Notes under the pieces: model-generated | What the model saw: only the letters and a program-made list of their open reading frames with translations | Told to the model about the DNA's origin: nothing | The model's database searches: none | In this document: positions 33,292-42,703 of the stretch, piece after piece | Numbering within the stretch: the stretch's first letter is position 1 | Layout: each line of letters begins with the position of its first letter | From: Ottowia testudinis | Lineage (GTDB): Bacteria; Pseudomonadota; Gammaproteobacteria; Burkholderiales; Burkholderiaceae_C | Direction of reading: 5' to 3' | DNA length: 64,000 nucleotides | Assembly: GCF_017498525.1 (NCBI RefSeq) | Contig: NZ_CP071796.1 | Location: 3,348,001 to 3,412,000 of the forward strand | Program-made: the position numbers and the translations under genes

Positions 33292-34515
33292 TCAGTAGTT
33301 ATGGCAATCGTCCAGCCCGCGCGCCAGGTCATCACGGATGTCGTCCGCGTGCTCCAGGCCCACGGCCAGGCGGATCAGGCCCTGCACCACACCGGCGGCC
33401 TGGCGCTGGTCTTCGGACAGGCGGCCGTGCGAGGTGCTGGCGGGGTGGCAGATGAGCGTTTTCACGTCGCCCAGGTTGGTGGCGATGCTGCACACGCGGG
33501 TCGAGTCGATGACGTGAAAAGCCCGCGCACGGGCTTGGCTTGGCGAACCGGCCTTGACGCTGAAGGCGATCACCGCGCCACCCACGCCGCCTTGCTGCGC
33601 CATGGCCAGTGCGTGCTGCGGGTGCGAGGGCAGGCCGGGGTAGAACACGCGATCGACGGCAGCGTGCGCTTCCAGCCAGCGGGCGATGTGCAGCGCGTTG
33701 TCGCTTTGCGAGCGCACGCGCACGGCCAGCGTCTCCATGCCCTTGTGCACCACCCAGGCGTTGAAGGGCGCCAGCACCATGCCGGCGGTGCGGATCAGCG
33801 GGGCGAATACCTCGTCGATCAGCTTCTTCGAGCCGCACAGCGCGCCAGCCATCACGCGCCCTTGGCCGTCGAGAAACTTGGTGCCCGAGTGCACGACCAG
33901 GTCGGCGCCCAGCGCCAGGGGCTTTTGCAGCACGGGCGTGGCGAACACGTTGTCCACCGCCAGCAGCGCGCCCGCCGCGTGCGCCATTTTCGAGAGCGCG
34001 GCGATGTCGCACACCTCGGTCAACGGGTTGGTGGGCGTTTCGGCGAACAGCAGGCGCGTGTTCGGGCGCACGGCGGCTTGCCATTCGGCCACGTCGGTCT
34101 GAGACACAAAGGTGGTCTCAACCCCGAACTTGCCGAACTCGCCGCCCAGCAGCCTGATGGTGCTGCCGAACATGGAGCGCGAGCAGACCACATGGTCGCC
34201 GCTTTTCAGCAGGCCCAGCCCCATCAGCAGGATGGCCGACATGCCGGTGGCGGTGCCGATGGCGGCCTCGGCGCCTTCCAGCGCGGCCAGGCGGCGCTCG
34301 AAGGCGGTGACGGAGGGGTTGGCGGTGCGCGAATAGGTGTAGCCCAGGTCAGGCTGGGCAAAGCGCTGCGCAGACGTTTCAGCGTCGGGCTGCACGAAGC
34401 AGCTGGTGAGGTACAGCGCTTCGGAGTTTTCGCCGTATTGGCTGGGGTCGATGCCCACGCGCACCGCGAGTGTGTCGGGGTGCAGGCCGGGGGGCAATGA
34501 TTGGTCGGATGACAT
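33292..34515 (-). CDS. metZ: O-succinylhomoserine sulfhydrylase
   Basis: 407 residues. Cys/Met-metabolism PLP-enzyme family: YTYSRTANPSVTAFERRLAA near the N-terminus and the PLP-binding Lys in LVVHSGTKFLDGQGRVMAG. It makes homocysteine from O-succinylhomoserine and sulfide. The length, and the position after purF, as commonly seen in betaproteobacteria, favour metZ over metB or metC, though family members are hard to separate by eye. Confidence 0.9.
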   Translation of the reverse strand: MSSDQSLPPGLHPDTLAVRVGIDPSQYGENSEALYLTSCFVQPDAETSAQRFAQPDLGYTYSRTANPSVTAFERRLAALEGAEAAIGTATGMSAILLMGLGLLKSGDHVVCSRSMFGSTIRLLGGEFGKFGVETTFVSQTDVAEWQAAVRPNTRLLFAETPTNPLTEVCDIAALSKMAHAAGALLAVDNVFATPVLQKPLALGADLVVHSGTKFLDGQGRVMAGALCGSKKLIDEVFAPLIRTAGMVLAPFNAWVVHKGMETLAVRVRSQSDNALHIARWLEAHAAVDRVFYPGLPSHPQHALAMAQQGGVGGAVIAFSVKAGSPSQARARAFHVIDSTRVCSIATNLGDVKTLICHPASTSHGRLSEDQRQAAGVVQGLIRLAVGLEHADDIRDDLARGLDDCHNY

Positions 34516-34583
34516 CGGATACTCTATTTTTTATAGCGGAAAGTCATTGATTTACCACGACTCTCGGCCTGTTTTAGCCAGAA

Positions 34584-36089
34584 TCAGGCCACGCCGGCAT
34601 TGGGCAGCGTCAGGCGCGAGCCTGCTTGCTCGTCTTCGCCCGGTTTCACGCGCTGCTGGTTCAGGCGCGCGATGTCGCCCTCGGTGATGTCGCCGGTCAC
34701 GTACACGCCGTCGAAGCACGAGGCGTCAAACCCGGCCACTGCGGGGTTCAGCGCGCCCACGGCACGCTTCATCGCGTCCACATCCTGGTAGATCAGTGCA
34801 TCGGCGCCGATGATCTGGCGCACCTCTTCCACCGTGCGGCCATGCGCCACCAGCTCTTCCTTGGTCGGCATGTCGATGCCATAGACGTTGGGGTAGCGCA
34901 CCGGCGGCGCGGCGCTGGCCATGTAGACCTTGCGCGCGCCGGCTTCGCGCGCCATTTGCACGATTTCTTTCGAGGTGGTGCCGCGCACGATGGAATCATC
35001 GACCAGCAGCACATTGCGGCCGGCGAATTCGCTGGCAATCGCATTCAGCTTTTGCCGCACCGAGCGCTTGCGCACCGACTGGCCGGGCATGATGAAGGTG
35101 CGGCCCACGTAGCGGTTCTTGACGAAGCCCTCGCGATACGGCTTGCCCAGCAGGCGCGCCAGCTCGGTGGCGCTGGGCCGGCTGGATTCGGGGATCGGGA
35201 TCACCACGTCGATCTGATCCGGCGGCACCGTGGACACCACGCGCTTGGCCAGCGTCTCGCCCAGGTTCAGCCGCGCCTGGTAGACCGAGATGCCGTCCAG
35301 CACCGAATCGGGCCGCGCCAGGTACACGTATTCGAAGATGCAGGGCGACAGCTGCGACTTGGGCGCGCACTGCCGTGCGTGCACCGCGCCATCCAGCGTG
35401 ATGTAGATCGCTTCGCCCGGCGCCACGTCGCGCTCGGGCGCGTGGCCGGTGCCTTCCAGCGCCACGGTTTCGCTGGCCAGCATCACCGCGCCGTCGGCCC
35501 CGCGGCCCATGCTGAGCGGGCGGATGCCATACGGGTCGCGAAACGCCACCATGCCGCGCCCCGCGATGTGGGCGATGACGGCGTACGAGCCGCGGATGCG
35601 CCGGTGCACATTGGCCACGGCGGCAAACACCTCGTCGGGGCCCAGCGCGCTGCCGCGCGTGGCCTGCTCCAGCTCGTGCGCCAGCACGTTGAGCAGCACC
35701 TCCGAATCGCTCTCGGTGTTGATGTGGCGGTGGTCGGTGGAGAACAGCTCCGCCTTCAGCGCGCGCGCGTTGGTCAGGTTGCCGTTGTGCACCAGCACGA
35801 TGCCGAACGGCGCGTTGACGTAGAAGGGCTGGGCTTCTTCCTCGCTCTCGGCATTGCCGGCCGTGGGGTAGCGCACCTGGCCCAGGCCGCTGTGGCCGGG
35901 CAGCGCGCGCATGTTGCGGGTGCGGAACACGTCGCGCACCATGCCCTTGGCCTTGTGCATGAAAAACTTGCAGTCTTGCTGCGTGACGATGCCGGCGGCA
36001 TCCTGCCCGCGGTGCTGCAGCAGCAGCAAGGCGTCGTAGATGAGCTGGTTGACGGGTGCGTTGCTGACAACGCCGACGATGCCGCACAT
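34584..36089 (-). CDS. purF: Amidophosphoribosyltransferase
   Basis: 501 residues. [10 protein letters not shown] places the catalytic Cys2 of the N-terminal glutaminase at the mature N-terminus. The PRPP site is [20 protein letters not shown]. It makes the first committed step of purine synthesis. It lies downstream of cvpA, the same association as E. coli cvpA-purF. Confidence 0.96.
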   Translation of the reverse strand: MCGIVGVVSNAPVNQLIYDALLLLQHRGQDAAGIVTQQDCKFFMHKAKGMVRDVFRTRNMRALPGHSGLGQVRYPTAGNAESEEEAQPFYVNAPFGIVLVHNGNLTNARALKAELFSTDHRHINTESDSEVLLNVLAHELEQATRGSALGPDEVFAAVANVHRRIRGSYAVIAHIAGRGMVAFRDPYGIRPLSMGRGADGAVMLASETVALEGTGHAPERDVAPGEAIYITLDGAVHARQCAPKSQLSPCIFEYVYLARPDSVLDGISVYQARLNLGETLAKRVVSTVPPDQIDVVIPIPESSRPSATELARLLGKPYREGFVKNRYVGRTFIMPGQSVRKRSVRQKLNAIASEFAGRNVLLVDDSIVRGTTSKEIVQMAREAGARKVYMASAAPPVRYPNVYGIDMPTKEELVAHGRTVEEVRQIIGADALIYQDVDAMKRAVGALNPAVAGFDASCFDGVYVTGDITEGDIARLNQQRVKPGEDEQAGSRLTLPNAGVA

Positions 36090-36172
36090 GGTGTTGGTTC
36101 CAGGCTCGGGAAAAGGGTTAACGGGTGAACACGCGATTGTCGGGCCGAAAACGGCTCATCGGCTCACCTCGG

Positions 36173-36721
36173 TCAAGAATGATGAGGGGATGCCACGGCC
36201 ATTGCCGCGGCGGGCCCGCCGGAGGGCGATACCGGCGGCGGCCTGCCGAACGCATCAGGCAACAAAGGCTGCAGGTGCGTCAGCGCCATTTCAAGCCAGG
36301 GCGCGCTCTGCGACTGGCGCCACCAGGGCTCCTCGCGCAGCGGGGTCAATTGCACCAGCGCGGCCAGCACCAGCAGCACCAGCAGCCCGCGCAGGATGCC
36401 GAACGCGGCACCGAACAGCCGGTCCACCGGCCGCACCCCGATGGCCTTGGCGGCGTGTCGCGCCAGCGCCGCCAGCATGCCGCACAAAAACGCGGTGGCG
36501 ACGAACACCAGCGCAAAGCCCGCCGCATAGCGCAGCGGCTCGGACGATTCGCCCATCGGCAGCCACGCGCCCACCACCGGTGCCGCCCAGCGCGCGGCCA
36601 GAAACGCGATCACCCAGCCGGCGAGCGACATCACCTCATACAGCAGGCCGCGCCAGGCGCCCAGCAGCAACGAGGCGAGCAGCACCATGAGGGCCAACCA
36701 GTCGATGGCGGAAAGGGTCAC
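36173..36721 (-). CDS. cvpA: CvpA family membrane protein
   Basis: 182 residues from a GTG start. Four hydrophobic segments (about 5-25, 28-48, 63-85, 103-123) with the CvpA signature IDWLALMVLLASLLLGAWRG and LLYEVMSLAGWVIAFLAARW. Inner-membrane protein needed for colicin V export in E. coli; general role unclear. The C-terminal Pro/Gly/Ala tail is low complexity. Confidence 0.92.
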   Translation of the reverse strand: MTLSAIDWLALMVLLASLLLGAWRGLLYEVMSLAGWVIAFLAARWAAPVVGAWLPMGESSEPLRYAAGFALVFVATAFLCGMLAALARHAAKAIGVRPVDRLFGAAFGILRGLLVLLVLAALVQLTPLREEPWWRQSQSAPWLEMALTHLQPLLPDAFGRPPPVSPSGGPAAAMAVASPHHS

Positions 36722-36811
36722 CTGATTCTTTCAATGGACGGCAGCCAGCGTCCGGCGGCTGACGCGGCGCGCATCCTGGCCACGCCGCGCGGTGGCAAAG
36801 CGCGCCTCACG

Positions 36812-37774
36812 TCACAAAGACAGCACCGCACCGCCCAGACCCGCTTTTTTCAGTGCGGCGGCCGCCTTGTCGGCGTCCTCGCGGCTGCTGAACGGGCCGG
36901 CGCGCACGCGGGTCCGCTTGCCGGCCGACGTCTGCACGGCTTGCGTATAGGTTTTGATGCCCGCGCGCTCGGCTTTTTGCCGCGCTTCGCGCACGGCGGC
37001 ATCGTCGGCAAAGGCGCCCACTTGCACGATGAAGCGGCTGGGTGGGGCGTCCGCTGCCGCCGGTTTGTCGGCGGATGGGGCGGGCCGGCCTTCCAGCAGT
37101 GCGCGGGCGCGGGCCGCCTCTTCGCGCTTGGCGCGCTGCTCGGCCTCGCGCTTGGCGCGCGCTTCTTGCTCGCGTTTGGCGCGGGCCGCTTCCTCGCGCT
37201 TGGCCTGGGTGTCGGACTGGGCCTGGGCGCGCTCGTCGTCGCGCCGCGCTTGCGCGGCGGCCCTGGCTTCTTCCTCGCGCTTGGCTTGCGCGGCCTTGGC
37301 GCGCGCTTCCTGCTCTGCCTGGGCGCGGGCAGCTTCTTCCGCCTTCACGCGCGCCTCGGCGTTGGCGTCGGCCCGCGCGTCGCGCGCCGGGGCAGCGGGT
37401 CTTTCGGCGGCCTGGCTGCGCGCCGGGGCGGCGGCCGATGCCACCGCGGAACGCGGCGCGCCCGTCACCACCTCTTCATCCTCGCCCAGGCTGGCGGCGG
37501 CGGACACCGCCTCGGGGGTTCCGAGCGGCGCCACCTTGTCCTTGTCGGGGATGGTGATGGGCGCGTTCACCGTCACCGGGCGCGGCTGCGTGTCGAAAAT
37601 CAGGGGAAAACCGACGATGGCCACCCCCACCAGCACCGCCGCGCCGATCAAACGGTGGCGCGCGCGGCGGCGCAAGCTGTCGATGGTCTCCTGGGGGCCG
37701 GCGGCGGCCGGCTTGTCGCGTCGGCCGGGCTCGGCTTGCGGCTGGCCGCGTTGGCGGAACTTGAAAAAAGCCAT
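36812..37774 (-). CDS. SPOR-domain cell-division protein (DedD/FtsN-like)
   Basis: 320 residues. A single membrane segment (about 43-60, LIGAAVLVGVAIVGFPLIF) follows a basic cytoplasmic start. A long Ala/Lys/Glu/Arg-rich helical stalk (about 125-235, repeated AKREEAARAK-type units) leads to a C-terminal SPOR domain (FIVQVGAFADDAAVREARQK, RTRVRAGPFSSREDADKAAA), which binds denuded septal peptidoglycan. Position between folC and cvpA is that of dedD; the stalk length is more FtsN-like. Confidence 0.88.
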   Translation of the reverse strand: MAFFKFRQRGQPQAEPGRRDKPAAAGPQETIDSLRRRARHRLIGAAVLVGVAIVGFPLIFDTQPRPVTVNAPITIPDKDKVAPLGTPEAVSAAASLGEDEEVVTGAPRSAVASAAAPARSQAAERPAAPARDARADANAEARVKAEEAARAQAEQEARAKAAQAKREEEARAAAQARRDDERAQAQSDTQAKREEAARAKREQEARAKREAEQRAKREEAARARALLEGRPAPSADKPAAADAPPSRFIVQVGAFADDAAVREARQKAERAGIKTYTQAVQTSAGKRTRVRAGPFSSREDADKAAAALKKAGLGGAVLSL

Positions 37775-37785
37775 GAAATCCTGGG

Positions 37786-39087
37786 TCAGCCGCGGGTGTC
37801 GTGCGCGGGGGCGCCGGCTTGCAGGCGCGGGGTGCCGTGCACCAGCACGCCGCCCACGGTGTAGAACGATCCGAAGACGACGATTCTATCTGCCGGGCCC
37901 GCCTGCGCAGCGGCGGCGTGCAGGGCATCCAGGGGCGCCGGGAACACGGCCGAGGCCGCGTCGCGGCGCTGGCTCACCGCCCGCCAGGCGGCCTGCAACG
38001 CCGCGCCGCTGGCCGCGCGCGGCGTGGGCAGATCGGTGAAATACCAGCGGTCGACCAGCGGATCCATGCGCTGCAGCATGGGCGCCAAGTCCTTGTCGGC
38101 CATGGCGCCGAAGACGGCGTGCGTGGTGGGGTAGAAGCCCATCGCGTCCAGGTTGAGCGCCAGCGCCGCCGCCGAATGCGGGTTGTGCGCCACGTCCAGT
38201 ACCAGCGCGGGCTGGCCGGGCACGACCTGAAAGCGCCCCGGCAGATCGACCAGCGCCAGCCCATTGCGCACGGCCTGCGCCGTCACCGGCAGTTGCTGGC
38301 GCATCGCCTCCAGCGCCGCCAGCACGCCCGAGGCGTTGATGAGCTGGTTGGCGCCGCGCAGCGCCGGGTAGGCCAGCCCCGCGTAGCGCCGCCCGCGGCC
38401 GGCCCAGGCCCATTGCTGCTTGTCGCCGGAATAGTTGAAATCGCGCCCCAGCAGCCACAGGTCGGCGCCGATCTCGGTGGCGCGGTCGATGATGCTTTGC
38501 GGCGGCACCGGGTCGCTGACGATGGCGGGACGGCCGGTGCGCAGGATGCCGGCTTTTTCGAAGCCGATCTTCTCGCGCGTATCGCCCAGCAGCTCGGCGT
38601 GGTCGATGTCGATGCTGGTGACGATGGCGCAGTCGGTGTCGATGATGTTGACGGCGTCCAGCCGCCCGCCCAGGCCCACCTCCAGGATCACGGCGTCCAG
38701 CCCGGCACGCGCCAGCGTGCTCAGGATGGCGAGCGTGGTGAACTCGAAATACGTCAAGGATATTTCGGCCCTGGCGCTTTCCACACGGGCGAAGGCAGCT
38801 ATCAAATCAGCAGCATTCGCGTTTTCGCCGCGAATCCGACAGCGCTCTTCAAACCGCACCAGGTGCGGCGAGGTGAACAGCCCGGTGCGAAAGCCCGCCT
38901 GGTGCAGGATCGCCTCCAGCATGGCGCAGGTGGAACCCTTGCCGTTGGTGCCGGCCACGGTGAACACGGGGCAGTCGAAGCGCAAAGCCATGCGCTGGGC
39001 CACGGCACGCACGCGGTCCAGGCCCATGTCGATGGTGGTGGGGTGCAATTGCTCGCAGTGCGCGAGCCAGTCGTCAAGCGTTTTCAT
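37786..39087 (-). CDS. folC: Folylpolyglutamate / dihydrofolate synthase
   Basis: 433 residues. Mur-ligase family P-loop VFTVAGTNGKGSTCAMLEAI (about 41-60), LTYFEFTTLAILS, LEVGLGGRLDAVN, and DVAHNPHSAAAL near the C-terminal domain. It adds glutamate to dihydropteroate and folates in the cytoplasm. First gene of the leftward folC-dedD-cvpA-purF-metZ-gltX series. Confidence 0.95.
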   Translation of the reverse strand: MKTLDDWLAHCEQLHPTTIDMGLDRVRAVAQRMALRFDCPVFTVAGTNGKGSTCAMLEAILHQAGFRTGLFTSPHLVRFEERCRIRGENANAADLIAAFARVESARAEISLTYFEFTTLAILSTLARAGLDAVILEVGLGGRLDAVNIIDTDCAIVTSIDIDHAELLGDTREKIGFEKAGILRTGRPAIVSDPVPPQSIIDRATEIGADLWLLGRDFNYSGDKQQWAWAGRGRRYAGLAYPALRGANQLINASGVLAALEAMRQQLPVTAQAVRNGLALVDLPGRFQVVPGQPALVLDVAHNPHSAAALALNLDAMGFYPTTHAVFGAMADKDLAPMLQRMDPLVDRWYFTDLPTPRAASGAALQAAWRAVSQRRDAASAVFPAPLDALHAAAAQAGPADRIVVFGSFYTVGGVLVHGTPRLQAGAPAHDTRG

Positions 39088-39129
39088 GCTGGCACGGATT
39101 GTCGTGCACCCATGGCATCATCCGCCGCC

Positions 39130-39486
39130 ATGGCGAGCATCACCCTGTACGGCATTCCCAATTGCGACACCGTGAAGAAAGCGCGCGCCTGGCTCACCGA
39201 GCGCGGCGTGGCCCACGGCTTTCACGACTTCAAGAAGCAAGGCGTACCGCCCGATCACTTGGGCCGCTGGCTGGCCGCCGCCGGCTGGGAGCATGTGCTG
39301 AACCGCCGCGGCACCACCTGGCGTCAGCTGGATGCGGCCGCGCAAGCCGCCGTCACCGACGCCGCCAGCGCCGCCGCGCTGCTGGTGGAGCAGCCCAGCG
39401 CCATCAAGCGCCCGGTGGTCGAATGGGCCGATGGCACGGTCACCGTCGGCTTTGCACCCGACGCCTGGCAGCAGCGCCTGGGCTGA
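39130..39486 (+). CDS. Spx/ArsC-like reductase family protein (YffB type)
   Basis: 118 residues from the ATG at 39130 (an ATG at 39112 adds six). ITLYGIPNCDTVKKARAWLT has a single active-site Cys, and RGTTWRQLD and PSAIKRPVVEW complete the ArsC/Spx/MgsR pattern. Thioredoxin-like fold; the second Cys of redox ArsC is absent, so arsenate reduction is unlikely and the role is unknown. Divergent from folC; 15 bases before cls. Confidence 0.85.
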   Translation: MASITLYGIPNCDTVKKARAWLTERGVAHGFHDFKKQGVPPDHLGRWLAAAGWEHVLNRRGTTWRQLDAAAQAAVTDAASAAALLVEQPSAIKRPVVEWADGTVTVGFAPDAWQQRLG

Positions 39487-39501
39487 CCGCCCTGCCCCGC
39501 C

Positions 39502-40962
39502 ATGGTCGCCTGGCTGCAGCAGTTCATCGTCGCCGGCCATCCGCTGACGTTCTGGATCGGCTGGGCGTGGACGATCTCCAGCATCGTCCTGACGACCTGG
39601 ATCATCTTGCAGCGCAAGTCGCCCGTGTCCACGCTGGCGTGGATCATGGTACTGAACCTGCTGCCGGTGGTGGGGCTGCTGGTGTATGCCTACTTTGGCC
39701 CGCAGCGCATCAAGCGCCAGCGGCTCAAGCGCTGGCACAAGCGCGCGGCGCTGATGTCGCGCGAAGACGTCGATGCCCTGCGCGCCGAGCGGCCCGACGT
39801 GCCGCCGTGGGCGCGCCAGCACGCACGCCTGATCGAGCAGGCCAGCGGCGTGCCGATGTCGAGCGCGCAAAGCGTGGAGGTGCTGGCCAGCGGCGGCGCC
39901 ACGCTGGATGCGCTGCTGCGCGAAATCGCCGCCGCGCGCGGCCACATCCACCTGGAGTACTACATCTTCGAGCCCGACGAAACGGGCACGCGCCTGCTGC
40001 ACGCTCTGGTGGCCCAGGCGCGCGCGGGCCTGAAGGTGCGCCTGCTGGTGGACGCCATCGGCTCGCCCAAGCTGCTGTCGCGCCGCCACCGCCAGCTGCT
40101 GAATGACTTCCGCGCCGCCGGGGGCGAGTTCGCCGTGTTCCACCCCGCGCGGCTCGACCGCCTGCGCCCGCTGGTCAACCTGCGCACGCACCGCAAGATC
40201 GTGGTGATCGACGGCCACACCGGCTTTGTCGGCGGCATCAACGTCACCGACGACGAGAACGAGCACATCCGCCCCGACAACGCCTACCGCGACACGCACC
40301 TGCTGATCCGCGGCGGCGCGGTGCGCTGGCTGCAATACGTGTTCCTGAAGGACTGGCAGTACGCCGAAGGCGCCGCGCCCGCGCCTGACGAGGATTTGCT
40401 GCCCGAGCAGGCGCCCGGCAGCCTGCCGGTGCAAATCGTCACCAGCGGCCCCGATTCCGACACCGAGGCCATTCACCGCGCCATGATCGACGCGCTGAAC
40501 ATGGCGCGCGAGCGCGTGTGGCTGGCCACGCCCTACTTCGTGCCCACCGAATCGGCGCTGACGGCGCTCACCAACGCCGCGCTGCGCGGCGTGCAGGTCA
40601 AGCTGATGGTGCCCGAGAAAAGCGATTCGCACGTGGTCACGGCCGCCGCGCGCTCGTACTTCAAGGAGCTGCAAGACGCCGGCGTGCTGGTGTTCGAATA
40701 CCACGGCCGCATGTTCCACGCCAAGACGCTGCTGGTGGACGAGCTGTACGGCATGGTCGGCAGCGCCAACTTCGACAACCGCAGCTTTCGCCTGAACTTC
40801 GAGGTGATGGCGGTGGTCATGGACCGCGGCTTCAACCAGCGCCTGGCCGAGATGTTCGAGGACGATTTGTCGCAGTGCAAGCGGGTGCCGCTGGACCGCC
40901 GTGCGCCGCCGTGGCAGCAGTTGTTTGAAGCCGTGGCGCGGCTAGCGTCGCCTTTGTTGTGA
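39502..40962 (+). CDS. cls: Cardiolipin synthase
   Basis: 486 residues. Two N-terminal membrane segments (about 13-33, 46-66) then two phospholipase-D HKD motifs: RTHRKIVVIDGHTGFVGGIN (about 230-249) and MFHAKTLLVDELYGMVGSAN (about 404-423). It joins two phosphatidylglycerols to cardiolipin at the inner membrane (ClsA type, by the two N-terminal membrane segments). Confidence 0.93.
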   Translation: MVAWLQQFIVAGHPLTFWIGWAWTISSIVLTTWIILQRKSPVSTLAWIMVLNLLPVVGLLVYAYFGPQRIKRQRLKRWHKRAALMSREDVDALRAERPDVPPWARQHARLIEQASGVPMSSAQSVEVLASGGATLDALLREIAAARGHIHLEYYIFEPDETGTRLLHALVAQARAGLKVRLLVDAIGSPKLLSRRHRQLLNDFRAAGGEFAVFHPARLDRLRPLVNLRTHRKIVVIDGHTGFVGGINVTDDENEHIRPDNAYRDTHLLIRGGAVRWLQYVFLKDWQYAEGAAPAPDEDLLPEQAPGSLPVQIVTSGPDSDTEAIHRAMIDALNMARERVWLATPYFVPTESALTALTNAALRGVQVKLMVPEKSDSHVVTAAARSYFKELQDAGVLVFEYHGRMFHAKTLLVDELYGMVGSANFDNRSFRLNFEVMAVVMDRGFNQRLAEMFEDDLSQCKRVPLDRRAPPWQQLFEAVARLASPLL

Positions 40963-40980
40963 GGGTGAGGCTTGAAAACC

Positions 40981-41210
40981 AACAGCCGAACAGCCATTGA
41001 ACGCGAAGGACGCAAAGGATTCGCAAAAGACGCAAAAAAGAAAAACTATATTTTTGATAGCTGCTTGCGCTTGATACGCAAGGGTTTCAAATGAAAATAA
41101 TCTGAAAGCCTTGAGGGGCAAGCGCAAGCAGCTATAAAAACAAGAGTTCGGTTTTATTTTGCGTTCTTCGCGAATCCTTTGCGTCCTTCGCGTATGGCTG
41201 TTCGGCTGTT
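40981..41210. repeat. Nested inverted-repeat element between cls and gabD
   Basis: Three nested inverted pairs fill this gap. Outer: AACAGCCGAACAGCCA (40981-40996) with its exact complement at 41195-41210. Middle: 35 bases at 41003-41037 against 41157-41191 with about four mismatches (GCGAAGGACGCAAAGGATTC core). Inner: ATAGCTGCTTGCGCTTG (41057-41073) with its exact complement at 41119-41135. The inner arm is the dispersed TAGCTGC repeat of this genome. No ORF is supported. Confidence 0.8.
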
Positions 41211-41239
41211 CCTAAAATGCCCCACCACCCAGAGACACC

Positions 41240-42703
41240 ATGAACACCAACACCAGCCCACTCGCGCAACTCAAAGACCCCACCCTGCTCAAGACCGACG
41301 CCCTCATCGACGGCCGATGGGTCAAGGGCAAGGCGCGGTTCGACGTCATCGACCCCGCCACCGGGGCAAAAATAGCCGACGTGGCCGACCTGGGCCCGCG
41401 CGAGACCAAGGCCGCCATCGCCGCCGCCAACACCGCCTGGCCGGCCTGGCGCGAGCTGACGGCCAGGCAGCGCCACGCCATCTTGATGAAGTGGTTCGAC
41501 CTGCTGATGGCCAACCAGGACGACCTGGGCCGCCTGATGACGGCCGAGCAAGGAAAGCCCTTGCCCGAGGCCAAGGGCGAGGTCGCCTACGGCGCCAGCT
41601 TCATCCAGTGGTTTGCCGAAGAAGCCAAGCGCGCCGGCGGCGAGACGCTGCCCACGTCCGACCCGACCAAGCGCCTGATGGTGCTGCGCCAGCCGATTGG
41701 CGTGTGCGCGGCCATCACGCCGTGGAACTTTCCGCTGGCCATGATCACGCGCAAGGTGGCGCCGGCGCTGGCGGCGGGCTGCCCGGTGATCATCAAGCCG
41801 GCCGAATTGACCCCGCTCACGGCGCTGGCCGCCGCCGAGCTGGCGGTGCGCGCGGGCGTGCCGGCGGGGGTGATCAACGTCATCACCACCACCGATTCCA
41901 GCGCCGTCGGCAAGGTGCTGTGCGAAAGCGACGTGGTGCGCCACCTGTCGTTCACCGGCAGCACCGAAGTCGGCCGCATCCTGATGGCGCAGTGCGCGCC
42001 CACCATCAAGAAGCTGGCGCTGGAGCTGGGCGGCAACGCGCCCTTCATCGTGTTCGACGACGCCGACATCGACGCCGCGGTGGACGGCGCCATCGCCAGC
42101 AAATACCGCAACGCCGGCCAGACCTGCGTGTGCGCCAACCGCCTGTACGCGCAAGACGGCATCTACGACAAGTTCGTCAAGAAACTGGCCGCCAAGGTGG
42201 CCAAGATGAAGGTCGGCAACGGTTTTGACGACGGCGTGACGATTGGCCCGCTGATCGAGGACGCGGCCGTGAAAAAGGTGGCCAAGCACGTCGCCGACGC
42301 GGTGAAGAAAGGCGGCAAGGTGCTGACGGGCGGCGAAAAGCTCAAGGGCCAGTTCTTCGCGCCCACCGTGATCGCGGGCGCCACGGCCGACATGCTGTGC
42401 GCCACCGAAGAGACCTTCGGCCCACTGGCGCCGGTGTTCCGCTTCAAGACCGAGCAAGAGGCGATTGACGCCGCCAACGCCACCATCTTCGGCCTGGCCA
42501 GCTACTTCTACGCCCGCGACATCGGCCGCATCACGCGCGTGGGCGAGGCGCTGGAATACGGCATCGTCGGCGTCAACACCGGCATCATCTCGGTCGAGCA
42601 GGCGCCGTTTGGCGGCGTCAAGCAATCGGGGCTGGGGCGCGAAGGCTCGCGCCACGGGCTGGACGAATACCTGGAGATGAAATACCTGTGCATCGGGATT
42701 TGA
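41240..42703 (+). CDS. gabD: Succinate-semialdehyde dehydrogenase (NADP-type)
   Basis: 487 residues. Aldehyde dehydrogenase family: AAITPWNFPLAMITRKVAPA, FTGSTEVGRIL (cofactor loop), LELGGNAPFIVF (general-base Glu) and NAGQTCVCANR (nucleophilic Cys). Start region KTDALIDGRWV is typical of GabD. It oxidises succinate semialdehyde to succinate. Substrate choice is from overall similarity, so a related semialdehyde dehydrogenase is possible. Confidence 0.88.
   Translation: MNTNTSPLAQLKDPTLLKTDALIDGRWVKGKARFDVIDPATGAKIADVADLGPRETKAAIAAANTAWPAWRELTARQRHAILMKWFDLLMANQDDLGRLMTAEQGKPLPEAKGEVAYGASFIQWFAEEAKRAGGETLPTSDPTKRLMVLRQPIGVCAAITPWNFPLAMITRKVAPALAAGCPVIIKPAELTPLTALAAAELAVRAGVPAGVINVITTTDSSAVGKVLCESDVVRHLSFTGSTEVGRILMAQCAPTIKKLALELGGNAPFIVFDDADIDAAVDGAIASKYRNAGQTCVCANRLYAQDGIYDKFVKKLAAKVAKMKVGNGFDDGVTIGPLIEDAAVKKVAKHVADAVKKGGKVLTGGEKLKGQFFAPTVIAGATADMLCATEETFGPLAPVFRFKTEQEAIDAANATIFGLASYFYARDIGRITRVGEALEYGIVGVNTGIISVEQAPFGGVKQSGLGREGSRHGLDEYLEMKYLCIGI

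Noticed and set aside
34996-36128. Long open frames overlapping purF on both strands
   Set aside because: purF has clear catalytic motifs in its own frame; the others are composition artefacts.
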